Shown: positions 45,856-54,962 of the stretch, piece after piece
Layout: every line of letters begins with the position of its first letter
How positions within the stretch are numbered: position 1 is the first letter of the stretch
DNA from: Bradyrhizobium diazoefficiens
Lineage (GTDB): Bacteria > Pseudomonadota > Alphaproteobacteria > Rhizobiales > Xanthobacteraceae
NCBI RefSeq assembly: GCF_016616425.1
Contig: NZ_CP067101.1
Span: 5,890,001-5,954,000 of the forward strand
Direction: 5' to 3'
DNA length: 64,000 nucleotides
Notes under the pieces: generated by a model
Database searches by the model: none
Told to the model about the DNA's origin: nothing
Seen by the model: the letters and a program-made list of their open reading frames with translations, nothing else
Program-made: the position numbers and the translations under genes

Positions 45856-46929
45856 TCACTCGGCCGCAACATTTGCGATCACGCGGGCCTGTTCGTCGAC
45901 CAGCATCCGGTCGATCAGCCGCCGCGCCCAGAGCGAGCCCGCATCGATGTTGAGATCGTAGAAGGGCGAACGCGGGTTCTTGTCGATCGCGGCCTGCTGC
46001 GCCTCCAATATCCTGTGATCCTGATCGTAGACGCCCGCTCCGCCATTGACATGCGCGAGCTGGAGCTCTTTCGTCAGTTGCGCATCATGCGTGCGATAAT
46101 TTCGGACGAAGTTCCAGAAATAGTGGCAGGTCATCTCGGTCTCGGGAGTGATCGCCGCCAAGAACGCGCCGTTGGCGCCGTGCGAGCGGTCGCCTTGTGG
46201 CGCGCCCGTACCTGTCAGCGCCACGCCGACGTCGCCGACAACGACCGACGGTGCCTGGAACGTCACGATTTGCCAGCGATCGACACGGCCCGGCCGTCCG
46301 AGCTGGCGCGCCCAGAACGGGGGCGGCTCGATATCGATCATCCAGCGCGTCATCGTCGCCGTGTCGCCGGTGTGGGTCACATCGAAGGGCGCGGCCGTGA
46401 TCGCCTCGTCGCCGATGCTGCCGGCGTGAACGTAGGTCTCGTGAGTGAGGTCCATGAGATTGTCGATCACAAGGCGATAGTCGCATTTCAACTGATAGAA
46501 CGTGCCTCCCTCGCCGACCCATTGCGTGCCGTCGTTTCGGTGAAAATCCGGAATTGTGGCAGGGTCCGCCAGCGCGGGGTCACCGGGCCACAGCCAGACC
46601 AGGCGATGCCGCTCGACGACCGGATAGGCGCGCACGCAGGCTGACGGATTGATCGTCTTCTGCGCGGGCATGTAGGTGCAGCGGCCGGCCGAATTGAAGA
46701 CCAGCCCGTGATAGCCACACATGACGTCATCGCCCTTGAGATGTCCGAGCGACAGCGGCAGCAGCCGGTGCCAGCAGGCATCCTCCAGCGCGGCGATCAC
46801 CCCGTCGGTGAGCCGGTAGAGCACGACGTTCTTGCCGCAGATGGTGCGGGCGGAAAGCTCGCGGCCGATTTCGTGGCACCATGCAGCAGCGTACCAGGCG
46901 TTGAGCGGAAAAGGCTTTGATGCGTTCAT
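45856..46929 (-). CDS. Rieske non-heme iron oxygenase (VanA-like)
   Basis: A 357-residue oxygenase. The Rieske cluster ligands are C52 and H54 (CWHR) and C71 and H74 (CGYHG). The mononuclear iron region is DNLMDLTHETYVH, with D156/D160, H163 and H168. This VanA-type subfamily O-demethylates methoxy-aromatics or attacks other small substrates. It is followed 10 bp later by its reductase. No transporter or regulator for this pair is intact nearby; TetR and SsuA-like relics suggest the original cluster was larger. Substrate unknown. Confidence 0.92.
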   Translation of the reverse strand: MNASKPFPLNAWYAAAWCHEIGRELSARTICGKNVVLYRLTDGVIAALEDACWHRLLPLSLGHLKGDDVMCGYHGLVFNSAGRCTYMPAQKTINPSACVRAYPVVERHRLVWLWPGDPALADPATIPDFHRNDGTQWVGEGGTFYQLKCDYRLVIDNLMDLTHETYVHAGSIGDEAITAAPFDVTHTGDTATMTRWMIDIEPPPFWARQLGRPGRVDRWQIVTFQAPSVVVGDVGVALTGTGAPQGDRSHGANGAFLAAITPETEMTCHYFWNFVRNYRTHDAQLTKELQLAHVNGGAGVYDQDHRILEAQQAAIDKNPRSPFYDLNIDAGSLWARRLIDRMLVDEQARVIANVAAE

Positions 46930-47529
46930 AGTGGCGTCTCTCCCTGGTCGGGTCGATGGTCGCGGGCTTGTCTAAGCCCATTCCAATAGCCTGCGCCTTG
47001 CCGCCCTGGCATGAGATGTTCCTCGGCGATCACTCATCACCCTCAAATGACAAGCGCTGACAATAGCCACGCCGCTCGAATTGGCTTTTCAATGAGCTGC
47101 AGGCGCCGCCAAGGCTACAACCTGATGCTACGTCAGGTTCAAGTTATTTCGTGCTCATCTTACACGCACGGCGATGTAGAGCAGAGCGCCAGAAGCCGCG
47201 TCCTTTTCGAACTGCTCGATCTCAATTAGAACCGCAGCAGGGCGGCGCGTCGTGCGACTAGGGCCACATGATGTGCTTTCGCCTCATTTCTCAATTCGAT
47301 CAGAAGTACGGCGCAGCCAAGACAGGAAATTTGCGGCGAACCGGCGGGGGTTCCATTTCGCAGAGTCCGAGAAGCAGGTGTCTCTAATTGCGATGTCTGT
47401 CAGTGGACCAAGTTGCTTTCTCTCCTCCCTTTGGAAGTTGCCCTTCTAAATGGATCAATTCCGCCGCGAGGCAGTGAGCACAGATGCGCAGCAAAGGGGT
47501 ACGAGGGACACGTCCTCAGGCGGCTTCAT
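46930..47529. other. Intergenic region upstream of the Rieske oxygenase
   Basis: About 600 bp without a supported gene. The promoter of the oxygenase-reductase pair should be near 46935-47030. Confidence 0.4.
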
Positions 47530-47645
47530 CCTGCGGCGCGTGTTCTCGTTGTTGTTGACGACATCGACGCGATTGTTTTGCCAAGCCACGCCTCCGCTGA
47601 CATAGGTCAGCGTGTGGCCCTGCGGGCCCAACGTGCTCGTTCTTG
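47530..47645 (-). pseudogene. Outer-membrane porin (Omp25/RopB-like) fragment
   Basis: The minus frame reads LGPQGHTLTYVSGGVAWQNN then RVDVVNNNENTR. It matches FGPQGYTLAYLKGGVAWQNN of the intact porin at 56487 at both protein and DNA level (about 100 bases). Only this internal strand-turn-strand piece remains. Confidence 0.7.
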
Positions 47646-47962
47646 AGCACGAGAGCTGTCTGTCTTCGATGCGTGCGGCCGCCACGTCTTGGATTATGAC
47701 GGCGAGCGCCCTGCGGGTCAGCCGCACCCTTGCACCGTCAACCCAATGAATTGGACCGGCCGAGGGCGTGGTGACCGGCATGCCGACGGCCGGTGCCCTC
47801 TTTATCGCCGCCATCGCTTCCGACCAGAAGTGATCAGCGATGCGTTGGAGGGTATTTCCGGTTTGACTTACGTTTGCGGCCCATGACACCGAGCGTCAGT
47901 GAGGACGGCAATTTGGCAAGGCGCTCTCCGATCGGATCCGCCAGCGCGCTCCCGCTCGCGGC
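47646..47962. other. Decayed DNA between porin and IS6 fragments
   Basis: A minus frame runs through this stretch into the porin fragment, but the reading has no family likeness. Confidence 0.3.
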
Positions 47963-48178
47963 GACAAATGGCACCTGGACCAACCCCTTGTCTCGATCGT
48001 GGGCAAACGATGGCTCTTGGCGCGCTGTCGACCAGCGGGGCTTTGTTCTCGCCATCCTGATCCAGCGCCGAAAAGACTCGCGCGCGGCCCAGCGGCTCAT
48101 GAAGAAGCTCTTGAAATCCGCCGGCACGCCGCCGCGCGTGATGATCACGGACAGCTCCGTTCGTATGGCGCTATGATC
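47963..48178 (+). mobile_element. IS6-family transposase fragment
   Basis: Reads DKWHLDQPLVSIVGK (first catalytic Asp strand of IS6/IS26 transposases). It shifts frame near 48015 to WRAVDQRGFVLAILIQRRKD, RLMKKLLKSAG and PPRVMITD (second Asp), then shifts again to LRSYGA. N- and C-terminal parts are missing. Inactive. Confidence 0.75.
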
Positions 48179-48197
48179 TCCGCGGCAGCTAGGTATG

Positions 48198-49754
48198 CTA
48201 GTCCTGCATGATCGTTTCGATCTCCGCGCGAAAGGCACGGCGCGAGAAGGCGCGTGAATAGAACATGTGTCCGCCCGGATAGACCACGAGTTTGACTCGC
48301 GGTGCCGAGGCAAAGGGCGGCAACTGATCGAGCGCCATCTTCGAGCCGAAATAAGGCGTCGCAATATCGAAAAGGCCGTGTCCAACCAGCACGTTCATTG
48401 TCGCGTCCGTCGCAAGGATGTGGCGCAGGTCCGAGAGCGACTCTGGAGAACTGCCGTGGCCGAAATCCCACGCCCGAATGACCGCGCCGTTGGCCAGTTC
48501 ATAGGAGCCGTCCGGCCGCCAGTTGAGCTTGCACCTCAGGACGTCGACAGCGGCACTCGTCAGCGGCGCCTGCAGTGCATCGGCCGAGGGGTCGCCGAAG
48601 CGGTGGACATCGGAATCCGGATAGGGATCAAGGCCGCGCACGGATGCGTCATAACGGCCGGTCACCTTGCCGCTCTCGCGATCGAACTCGCGGCAGAATT
48701 CGCTGACGTCAAGGCGCCCGGCAAGCCGTCGGCTTACGGCCGGGTCCATGCCGATCAAGGCGGCAACCTTGTCGGCGAGACGGCTTGTGGCCTCCTTGTC
48801 GGCCCTGCCCTTGACGAGGTCGGCTAGGAATTCGCCACGTGCGTAATCTTCCACGTCGGCGATGTCGGCTCGACTGACCGCTACCTTGCCCTCGCCCTTG
48901 GCCTCACGGGCCACCGCGACATAGCTTGGCAGCGTCGCAACATGTTGCAGAAGGCTCTTGCCTGTGAACTCGTTATAGTCGAACAGCGGCGAGATCAGGA
49001 TCAGACCCTTCACGCCGACGCCCTGCCGCATCTGCAGATTGCGCACGACCTTCGGTCCGCGAATGCCGCCATAGCTTTCGCCCACGACATATTTCGGCGA
49101 GGAGAGCCGCTCGTGCCTCTCGAGCCAGCGGCGGATCACCAGCGCGATCGAACTGGCATCGCCATCGACTGAATAGAATTGCTTGCTCACATCGTCGTCC
49201 GTCGCCACGAAACGGCTATAGCCGGTGCCGACGGGATCGATGAAGACGAGGTCGGTAAAATCCAGCCAGGTCTCGGCGTTAGGCCTGATCTCGGGCGAGA
49301 CCGACGGCGTGACGAACTCCGCATCGATCGGCAGCCGCCATGGCCCGGCGCTGCCATATTGCAGCCAAGCCGATGCCGCGCCCGGGCCGCCATTGAAAAG
49401 GAATGTGACTGGACGGCTGGCACGATCTGTCCCGCCGAGCTGATAAGAGGTGTAGGCGATGTCCGCCTGCGGCTCGCCCTTGTCGCCAAACACGCGGATC
49501 GAACCAGCAGTCGCGATGAAACCAAGCGTCCGCCCGGGCAACTCGACCGTCTGTGGGGTGGTAGAATCTGGCGGCAGGCGATGCTCGATGGACCATGGGG
49601 GACTTGGTGTGCCAGCGCTGCGCGCGTCCGTGCCACTGGCCTTCGCCGTGGCATCGGGGCGCGGGGCGGGATCGTCGGCCCCGGCGCTCCCCGTCACGGA
49701 AAGACAACCAGGGCCAGCGCAACAGAAGTGCGGCGCAGCGGGGTCAAAACCCAA
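48198..49754 (-). CDS. S10-family serine carboxypeptidase-like protein, signal peptide out of frame
   Basis: About 518 residues. The S10 triad is intact: Ser227 in VVGESYGG, Asp near 469 in HGLFDIATP and His near 498 in GGHMFYS, with the oxyanion-hole motif FLFNGGPGAASAW. The frame opens only from a TTG at 49754 with a non-signal-like start. An ATG at 49759 in another frame encodes a good signal peptide (MRWVLTPLRRTSVALALVVF) that stops at a TGA just where the mature sequence begins. A one-base frameshift near 49695 therefore separates leader from enzyme. This is either a recent pseudogene or a sequence error. The enzyme should act in the periplasm or outside. Confidence 0.82.
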   Translation of the reverse strand: MGFDPAAPHFCCAGPGCLSVTGSAGADDPAPRPDATAKASGTDARSAGTPSPPWSIEHRLPPDSTTPQTVELPGRTLGFIATAGSIRVFGDKGEPQADIAYTSYQLGGTDRASRPVTFLFNGGPGAASAWLQYGSAGPWRLPIDAEFVTPSVSPEIRPNAETWLDFTDLVFIDPVGTGYSRFVATDDDVSKQFYSVDGDASSIALVIRRWLERHERLSSPKYVVGESYGGIRGPKVVRNLQMRQGVGVKGLILISPLFDYNEFTGKSLLQHVATLPSYVAVAREAKGEGKVAVSRADIADVEDYARGEFLADLVKGRADKEATSRLADKVAALIGMDPAVSRRLAGRLDVSEFCREFDRESGKVTGRYDASVRGLDPYPDSDVHRFGDPSADALQAPLTSAAVDVLRCKLNWRPDGSYELANGAVIRAWDFGHGSSPESLSDLRHILATDATMNVLVGHGLFDIATPYFGSKMALDQLPPFASAPRVKLVVYPGGHMFYSRAFSRRAFRAEIETIMQD

Positions 49755-49959
49755 CGCATCGAGTTTTTCCTATCCCGGCCGTATTTCGCGTTGTCGCGCA
49801 AAAGCAGTGGGTCGGCCTAGCCGCCAGTTTGGGTTTGCGTTCAGGGACAGGCCGAACTAACAAGCATTTATTCACGTGGGTCTGGCCTTGTTGCACGACG
49901 CGTGTCTCCCAAAACGGCTCTACTCACTTAGCTGAGAGCGGGGAACCTACTAAGTCTAG

Positions 49960-50275
49960 CAGGCCGTGGACGGCGCTCGCCGCAGATCGGCGGCGTAATT
50001 TAATTCATTGGCTTCGACGAGATTCGGAGATGGTGCGTGCGCGGCGGCGACAAGAGAACGATCGATCTGCTCAGCTCCGTTGATCTTGAGGTGCGGGTGC
50101 GGCGAGATCATCTGGCGCGAGCGATCCGCACGATTGGGAAAGGCCCTTCCATGCCAGAGCGCGAATTGGGCGCGCACTATTCGGCGATGCGGCCGTCGAT
50201 CCGCCGGAGCAGCTGCTGGGGGCGGCGCTGCTGCAAGAATCTTACTCGATTCGATCGTCTCATCCGAATTGATGG
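49960..50275 (+). mobile_element. Degraded IS5-family element (copy 2), 5' part only
   Basis: Homologous to the element at 38541: CAGGCCGTGGACGGCGCTCG matches its left end, and the upstream GACGAGATTCGGAGATG is identical in both. The transposase start reads LLSSVDLEVRVRRDHLARAI, and shifted frames give EQLLGAALLQ and SYSIRSS. The rest is missing. Confidence 0.75.
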
Positions 50276-51036
50276 CAGGGAGCCAATGTGGCGATGCTTC
50301 AAATGCGAGTCCGCTGGCTCATTCCGCTCTGATGCCACCGCCGCGGTGTGGCGGCGTCGGGACGATCAGCGTGGTCAGATCGGGTACGTCGCCGCATCTC
50401 CGCATCACCTCGGCCTCGCCGAAGTCGCCGCTCGATGGGTCCTCCGTCCTCGAGAAGGCGGATTGCGCCAATGAGGCCGCAGTTGCGGGACAACGCCTCG
50501 ATGCGCCTCACGGCGGTGTTGGCGGCGATGCATTCCGCCGCCTTGCCGACTGCAACTCCATCGACGTGGCAGGTGACATCCATCGCGGTCACTCCTTGCG
50601 ATCGCGCGATCGATCGAACCGGCCTCGCGCAATCGTAGAACCGACGTTCGAAGCTTGCCGAGCGTTGAAACGAAATGGCGGCCTAACCGGGCACCCGCGG
50701 GCGCTCCGGCAGGTTTCACCCATCGAGTCCAGGACCTCGCGAACTTTCGCCATGGCCGACCGGGCGATATGCCGGTCGGTAGATCCCGGCGCGCGATGTC
50801 GAAGGCGCGCTCGGGGCGTGCGGGTCGGCGCGATTTTACGTCAAGTTGCTCCTCGCACTCGCGAATGGCGCCGGACTCCTGCAGCAGCGCAACTTGGTGG
50901 GGCCTGGCATGTTCTGCCTTTTCCGATAATTCTGAAACTGAAATCGGACTCGCGTCCAGCTACGTAACGTTTGCCCTTTGTGCTCCGAGAACCAAAGCGC
51001 GGCCTTCAAATTGGCTGAATGGCATCAGAACGAGAA
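50276..51036. other. Non-coding or decayed DNA downstream of hipA
   Basis: About 760 bp with overlapping frames on both strands, none with a recognisable family. Likely decayed accessory DNA next to the IS relic. Confidence 0.35.
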
Positions 51037-52404
51037 TCACGAGAATCCGGGAGGTTGATCGCCGCGAGCCGCGTTATCGTCTTCCAACGGCTTGTCTTTG
51101 AGATCGTTCTTGAGGTTCGCCAGCATGCTGCGGCAGGTGCTGGCGATATATCCTTCGATCTGCTGGTATGTTGGGGACGTCTTGGCCGCATTCATTTCGG
51201 CGACCACGCCGGGCAACGCGGCGAGAACCGCTTGAGACAACGCGGCGACTCTACGTTTCACCTGGGTGGCTGACAGCGCGTTTTCCTCGGCGAAGCGATC
51301 CCAGTGTCTCGCCCCGATGTACCGGCCACGGTTCTTCCCGGCGATTTTCATCGCGAGATTCCTCGTCACGCCCTCATAGATCTCGCCATTCATCACATCG
51401 TAGAGCGGAGCCATCGTCACGGCGCCGCCCGCCTCGAGCAGCAAGGAATAGTTCTTTGCGTGCGCATCGACATTTCCGGTAAGAACGTTGAAGACCACGT
51501 AATCGACGAAACGGACCTTGTTCGCGGCCGCATTGCCGGTCGGGGTCAACACGTCGAGGCAGGCCTTCAGTCCCGGCCCGGACTGCTTGGTCTGCGGATT
51601 CCATTCGTACTTCAGATGCGGAATGTAGCCGGTGGCCTGGCAGAAATCCTCCTGATGGATTCTGCGAACCCGCCCCCTTTTGATCGGTCTGTCGTAGCGT
51701 TTGACCAACAGGTATTCGACGTCCTCCGCCCTGCCTGTCGAGCATTCCGCCACTGGCAGCTTCACCGCAGCGGCCAGGCGGAGGCAGAAAGCCTCGTTCT
51801 CTACGGCGGAGTGGAATCTCTTGTTGGCCGGCTTGAGAATGTGGGTCGTCGGCATCCCGTCCAACGCCAGCCCTATTGCGCCGTCTGGATATTGGACCAC
51901 GGGCAACTTATCCTGGGCGCCGGCCAAGGACATGTGAATGCCCTCTTCTCCGACGAGAAACGGTCTATCCGGAAGCTTTCGAATGGTCTCTGCCAGCTCG
52001 GCTTCGGTCAGCTTCCGGTATCTCGGATTCCGCTTTCGCCTCTCGTCTAAAGGACGGGATATCTCGAGTGCTCCGGGGAGATCTTCGCCCATCTCTTCCA
52101 GCAAAGCGAACACGTCGGTTTCCGGAATCCGAAGGATGGCACCGATCGTCTGGAGCGTGCGGCCCTCCGGAAGCAGATTGAGGAACCAAGAGTAGACGAT
52201 GTCCGGCTCGTGCAGGCGCCGAGCCAGCGGCATACGTGTGGAAACCGGAAAGCTATTGGGGTCCGACATCCACGCTTCGTCGTAGACGAATTCGATATCT
52301 TGGACGGCCTCAGTTCGTCGGCGGATGCGACCGATCAACCTGTCCTCGTAGCGAACGTCGAGACTGTCACCGGCTGCGGCCGGAGCGCTTTCCTGGAGTC
52401 TCAT
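51037..52404 (-). CDS. hipA: HipA-type serine/threonine kinase toxin
   Basis: A 455-residue HipA kinase. The N-terminal subdomain (about 1-110) is followed by the P-loop-like SLAGAQDK at 159-166, ATP-binding K191 (HILKPAN), the catalytic loop NVDAHAKN at 311-318 with D313, and the metal-binding Asp D336 in APLYDV. HipA kinases phosphorylate glutamyl-tRNA synthetase or related targets, causing growth arrest and persistence. The gene overlaps hipB by 4 bp, and all catalytic residues are present. Confidence 0.93.
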   Translation of the reverse strand: MRLQESAPAAAGDSLDVRYEDRLIGRIRRRTEAVQDIEFVYDEAWMSDPNSFPVSTRMPLARRLHEPDIVYSWFLNLLPEGRTLQTIGAILRIPETDVFALLEEMGEDLPGALEISRPLDERRKRNPRYRKLTEAELAETIRKLPDRPFLVGEEGIHMSLAGAQDKLPVVQYPDGAIGLALDGMPTTHILKPANKRFHSAVENEAFCLRLAAAVKLPVAECSTGRAEDVEYLLVKRYDRPIKRGRVRRIHQEDFCQATGYIPHLKYEWNPQTKQSGPGLKACLDVLTPTGNAAANKVRFVDYVVFNVLTGNVDAHAKNYSLLLEAGGAVTMAPLYDVMNGEIYEGVTRNLAMKIAGKNRGRYIGARHWDRFAEENALSATQVKRRVAALSQAVLAALPGVVAEMNAAKTSPTYQQIEGYIASTCRSMLANLKNDLKDKPLEDDNAARGDQPPGFS

Positions 52405-52691
52405 CGCGATGGTGCAGGATTGTCGGGATCGAAGATGCCGCTGTCGTCGTCCGCCGACTGGGAAGGCGACGGGAGGGCTGGCGCCATGTTGGCTTGGAGC
52501 GATATCCCGAGCGCCTTAAGCAGTCTGAGTACCAGGCCGATTTGGCTGGTTTCTTTTCCGCTCTCGATATCGACGATGAAACGCACGCCAACGTTGGCGG
52601 CGAATGCAAGGTCCTGCTGCCGTAACCCCAATGAGTTCCGCCGCTGGCGAACCAAGGTTCCGAGGGTCGTCGTATCCGGAATGGCTATCAT
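52401..52691 (-). CDS. hipB: HipB-type antitoxin, XRE-family repressor
   Basis: A 96-residue antitoxin starting MIAIPDTTTLGTLVRQRR. The Cro/CI-type helix-turn-helix covers about residues 8-65 (LGLRQQDLAFAANVGVRFIV then DIESGKETSQIGLVLRLL), followed by an acidic disordered tail (SADDDSGIFDPDN). I chose this ATG over one 48 bases upstream because a perfect operator palindrome lies between them. It should neutralise HipA and repress the operon. Confidence 0.9.
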   Translation of the reverse strand: MIAIPDTTTLGTLVRQRRNSLGLRQQDLAFAANVGVRFIVDIESGKETSQIGLVLRLLKALGISLQANMAPALPSPSQSADDDSGIFDPDNPAPSR

Positions 52692-52696
52692 GGTGA

Positions 52697-52712
52697 TTTT
52701 CCCGAGCGGGAA
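52697..52712. promoter_or_regulatory. hipBA operator 1
   Basis: TTTTCCCGAGCGGGAA contains the perfect palindrome TTCCCG-AG-CGGGAA five bases upstream of the hipB ATG. Confidence 0.75.
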
Positions 52713-52745
52713 TATAGGATGATCCCCATTCGACTTCAATGACCC

Positions 52746-52764
52746 TTTTTACCGAGCGGGAAAA
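52746..52764. promoter_or_regulatory. hipBA operator 2
   Basis: TTTTTACCGAGCGGGAAAA repeats the ACCGAGCGGGAAA core, near-palindromic, about 50 bp from operator 1. Confidence 0.7.
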
Positions 52765-52797
52765 TCTACTAAACGGGCGGCCGATTTGACACGGAAC

Positions 52798-52813
52798 TTT
52801 ACCGAGCGGGAAA
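52798..52813. promoter_or_regulatory. hipBA operator 3
   Basis: TTTACCGAGCGGGAAA, a third copy about 50 bp from operator 2. The even spacing of about five helical turns places all three on one DNA face. Confidence 0.7.
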
Positions 52814-53213
52814 TCCCCCGCGCAGGGACATGCCGCAGAGGAAAAGCGAGGCAAAATCAACTGTATAATCTTTCAGTGTCTTCGTTTGTATCCCAATCTG
52901 CTCTTGGCTCGGGCCAATAGGAATTTTTCTGGGCAATCGGATGCCTCCTCGCTCGACGGCCGGTACCTTAGAGTAGAACCTGTAGGTATCGGGGCCCTCG
53001 CAAGATTAGAACGCTTTGACCCAGGTCAATACCCAAAGCGCGGGTTCAACGTAGGGCCCGTCCGAGGATAGGTGTGGACATTGCTGGAACTAGGCTATTG
53101 TCGCATGTGATCCTCGAACAGGACTTTGACAATCCCTCCGGTCCGCTCCTATCGTCAATGCTGGGTTGAATCATCGGAGCTGCACCGTAAAAGCACGGGT
53201 GCGGGGGCTGGAA
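52814..53213. other. Divergent intergenic region
   Basis: About 400 bp between the hipBA operators and the plus-strand membrane protein. No gene supported; the promoter for the membrane protein is expected here. Confidence 0.35.
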
Positions 53214-54854
53214 GTGCAAGTAATTGAAAAGGCGCGCAGCGTCGCCTCACAAACGCTGGGGCGGCTCAATGTAGCGGCCAAGATCGCGATCGTTCTGCTG
53301 GCCTGCCTACTTGTCGGCGGGCTCTTATTTTGGCTCTGCAACGAACTCGTCTACTACTACGTAGCACGAACCTACGTGGAAGAGCTTGCAGATGCCTACG
53401 ATCTGAATCCCGGAATCACTAGAGCGATCCTGTGGGCTAGCTTTGCGGCCATCGTTATTCTCGCGAGCTACACTTTCTCGCTTTCCAGGTACAAACGCCG
53501 CATCGGGTATGTGGGTCTTCTAGCGCTTGTGATCGGACATTCGTTGCTGCTGGGCCGCATCGACGCGAATTTCCGAAAGAACGGCGTGGCTGAGAAATGC
53601 TACGTGATGACTCGTACTAGCATCAAGACGCTGAACCGCGTCGGGATCGACCCTGATAGTGGCCGCGAATGTCGCCCCCTCACGCCTCAAATTGTAGAGA
53701 AGATCGACGAGTACAGAAGAGGCCATCGGCCGAAGCAGATTACGTCGAATGATCCAACCTTTTTCGATCCAACCACCGGCGAGCCGGTTGTTTGGTTCTT
53801 CAAAAACGATCGCGGCCAGATCGAATTGTTCGACCTCATGGGCTTCCATCCGCAAACGGGTGATGAGCTGACGCCAGTTACACGCGACATTGTGCAGGCT
53901 TGGAAGCAGCAAACAGCGAAAGTGGTTCGGCGCGCGCCTGTGAGAGTGGAAGATCCTGAGAAGTTTGGTTTCTTCGAGCCGACAACTGGAGCTGCAAAGG
54001 TCTGGTATTGGCGAAGCGAAGGCGGAGAATACGAGTTCTATGACGGCCCGGGCTTTCATCCACGAGCTGGGGACCAGTTCAAGATCATCACTCGGGAAGT
54101 CATAGCAGATTGGCGCCAGCAGCAGGAGGCCATCGCGGCGAAGAGAAAGGCGGACCAGGAGCAGAAAGATAGGGAGGCGCATGAGCGCGCCGAGCGCGAA
54201 GCTCAGCAAGCCCGCGAAATTGCCGAGCGTGACCGTCTGGCAAGGGAAGCTACTGCTGAAGCCTTGCGCCAACGGCAGCAAAGCGGAAGCGACTGCGACA
54301 ACCTTGCCGCAAATCCGACGGACAAAAAAAGAGCAGCTGAAGGCGTGTCCTTCGACGCGCTAAAGTACCAAGCCGATCAAGCATACGATGCTTGCACCAA
54401 GGCAGTTGCGACTTTTCCGACAGAACTCCGATATCAGTACCAGCTCGGCCGTGCTGCCCAGTTCAAAGATAAGAAGCAAGCGTTTGACATATTCTTCCGC
54501 CTTGTTGGCGTGAACTATCCTGCAGCGTTCGACAACCTCGGTGGAATGTATCTATGGGACCGCAAGGACGCGACGACAGCTATTACGCTGTTTAAGCGTG
54601 GGAGCGCACTAGGTGACGCTGACTCGATGGTGAGTCTCGTTGATCTTATCGATAAAGGGCTAGTCCCAACCCCAGATCCAGAGCAGACCAAACTGGCCCT
54701 GTTGCAGCGCGCCGCTGAACTTGGGCACGCGGGAGCACAACGAGGCTATGAGCTTGAATTGCAAAAGCTCAATCAACAGCGCGTCAATCAAGTTAATCAG
54801 CAACAGATGATGCAGCTCTTTGGGGCTTTTGTTCAGGGCGTCGCGCGCCACTAA
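53214..54854 (+). CDS. Membrane protein with tandem FDPxTG-type repeats and C-terminal Sel1-like repeats
   Basis: About 546 residues. Two or three hydrophobic segments come first (AAKIAIVLLACLLVGGLLFW; ILWASFAAIVILASYTF; VGLLALVIGHSLLL). Two tandem copies of a roughly 60-residue unit follow, each of the form FFDPTTGEPVVWFF...GFHPQTGDELTPVTRDI, the second reading FFEPTTGAAKVWYW...GFHPRAGDQFKIITREV. A Glu/Arg-rich coiled coil (AHERAEREAQQAREIAERDR) and Sel1/TPR-like repeats (YQYQLGRAAQ, LFKRGSALGDADSM) complete it. GTG at 53214 is preferred because GGGGGCTGGAA precedes it; a TTG at 53166 is possible. Function unknown; a membrane-tethered scaffold is plausible. Confidence 0.75.
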   Translation: MQVIEKARSVASQTLGRLNVAAKIAIVLLACLLVGGLLFWLCNELVYYYVARTYVEELADAYDLNPGITRAILWASFAAIVILASYTFSLSRYKRRIGYVGLLALVIGHSLLLGRIDANFRKNGVAEKCYVMTRTSIKTLNRVGIDPDSGRECRPLTPQIVEKIDEYRRGHRPKQITSNDPTFFDPTTGEPVVWFFKNDRGQIELFDLMGFHPQTGDELTPVTRDIVQAWKQQTAKVVRRAPVRVEDPEKFGFFEPTTGAAKVWYWRSEGGEYEFYDGPGFHPRAGDQFKIITREVIADWRQQQEAIAAKRKADQEQKDREAHERAEREAQQAREIAERDRLAREATAEALRQRQQSGSDCDNLAANPTDKKRAAEGVSFDALKYQADQAYDACTKAVATFPTELRYQYQLGRAAQFKDKKQAFDIFFRLVGVNYPAAFDNLGGMYLWDRKDATTAITLFKRGSALGDADSMVSLVDLIDKGLVPTPDPEQTKLALLQRAAELGHAGAQRGYELELQKLNQQRVNQVNQQQMMQLFGAFVQGVARH

Positions 54855-54962
54855 CGCTGTATTGGATCGAGGTATTTCGCCCTCGCGATGAACGACATAA
54901 CCGTCCAGCCTGTGGCTGATGCGGTGCGACTCAAAATCAGGGCAGGAACTTCTTGCGCATGA

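Noticed and set aside
50008..50967. 319-codon plus frame through the second IS relic
   Set aside because: It runs out of frame through transposase relic sequence and continues into unstructured DNA without motifs.
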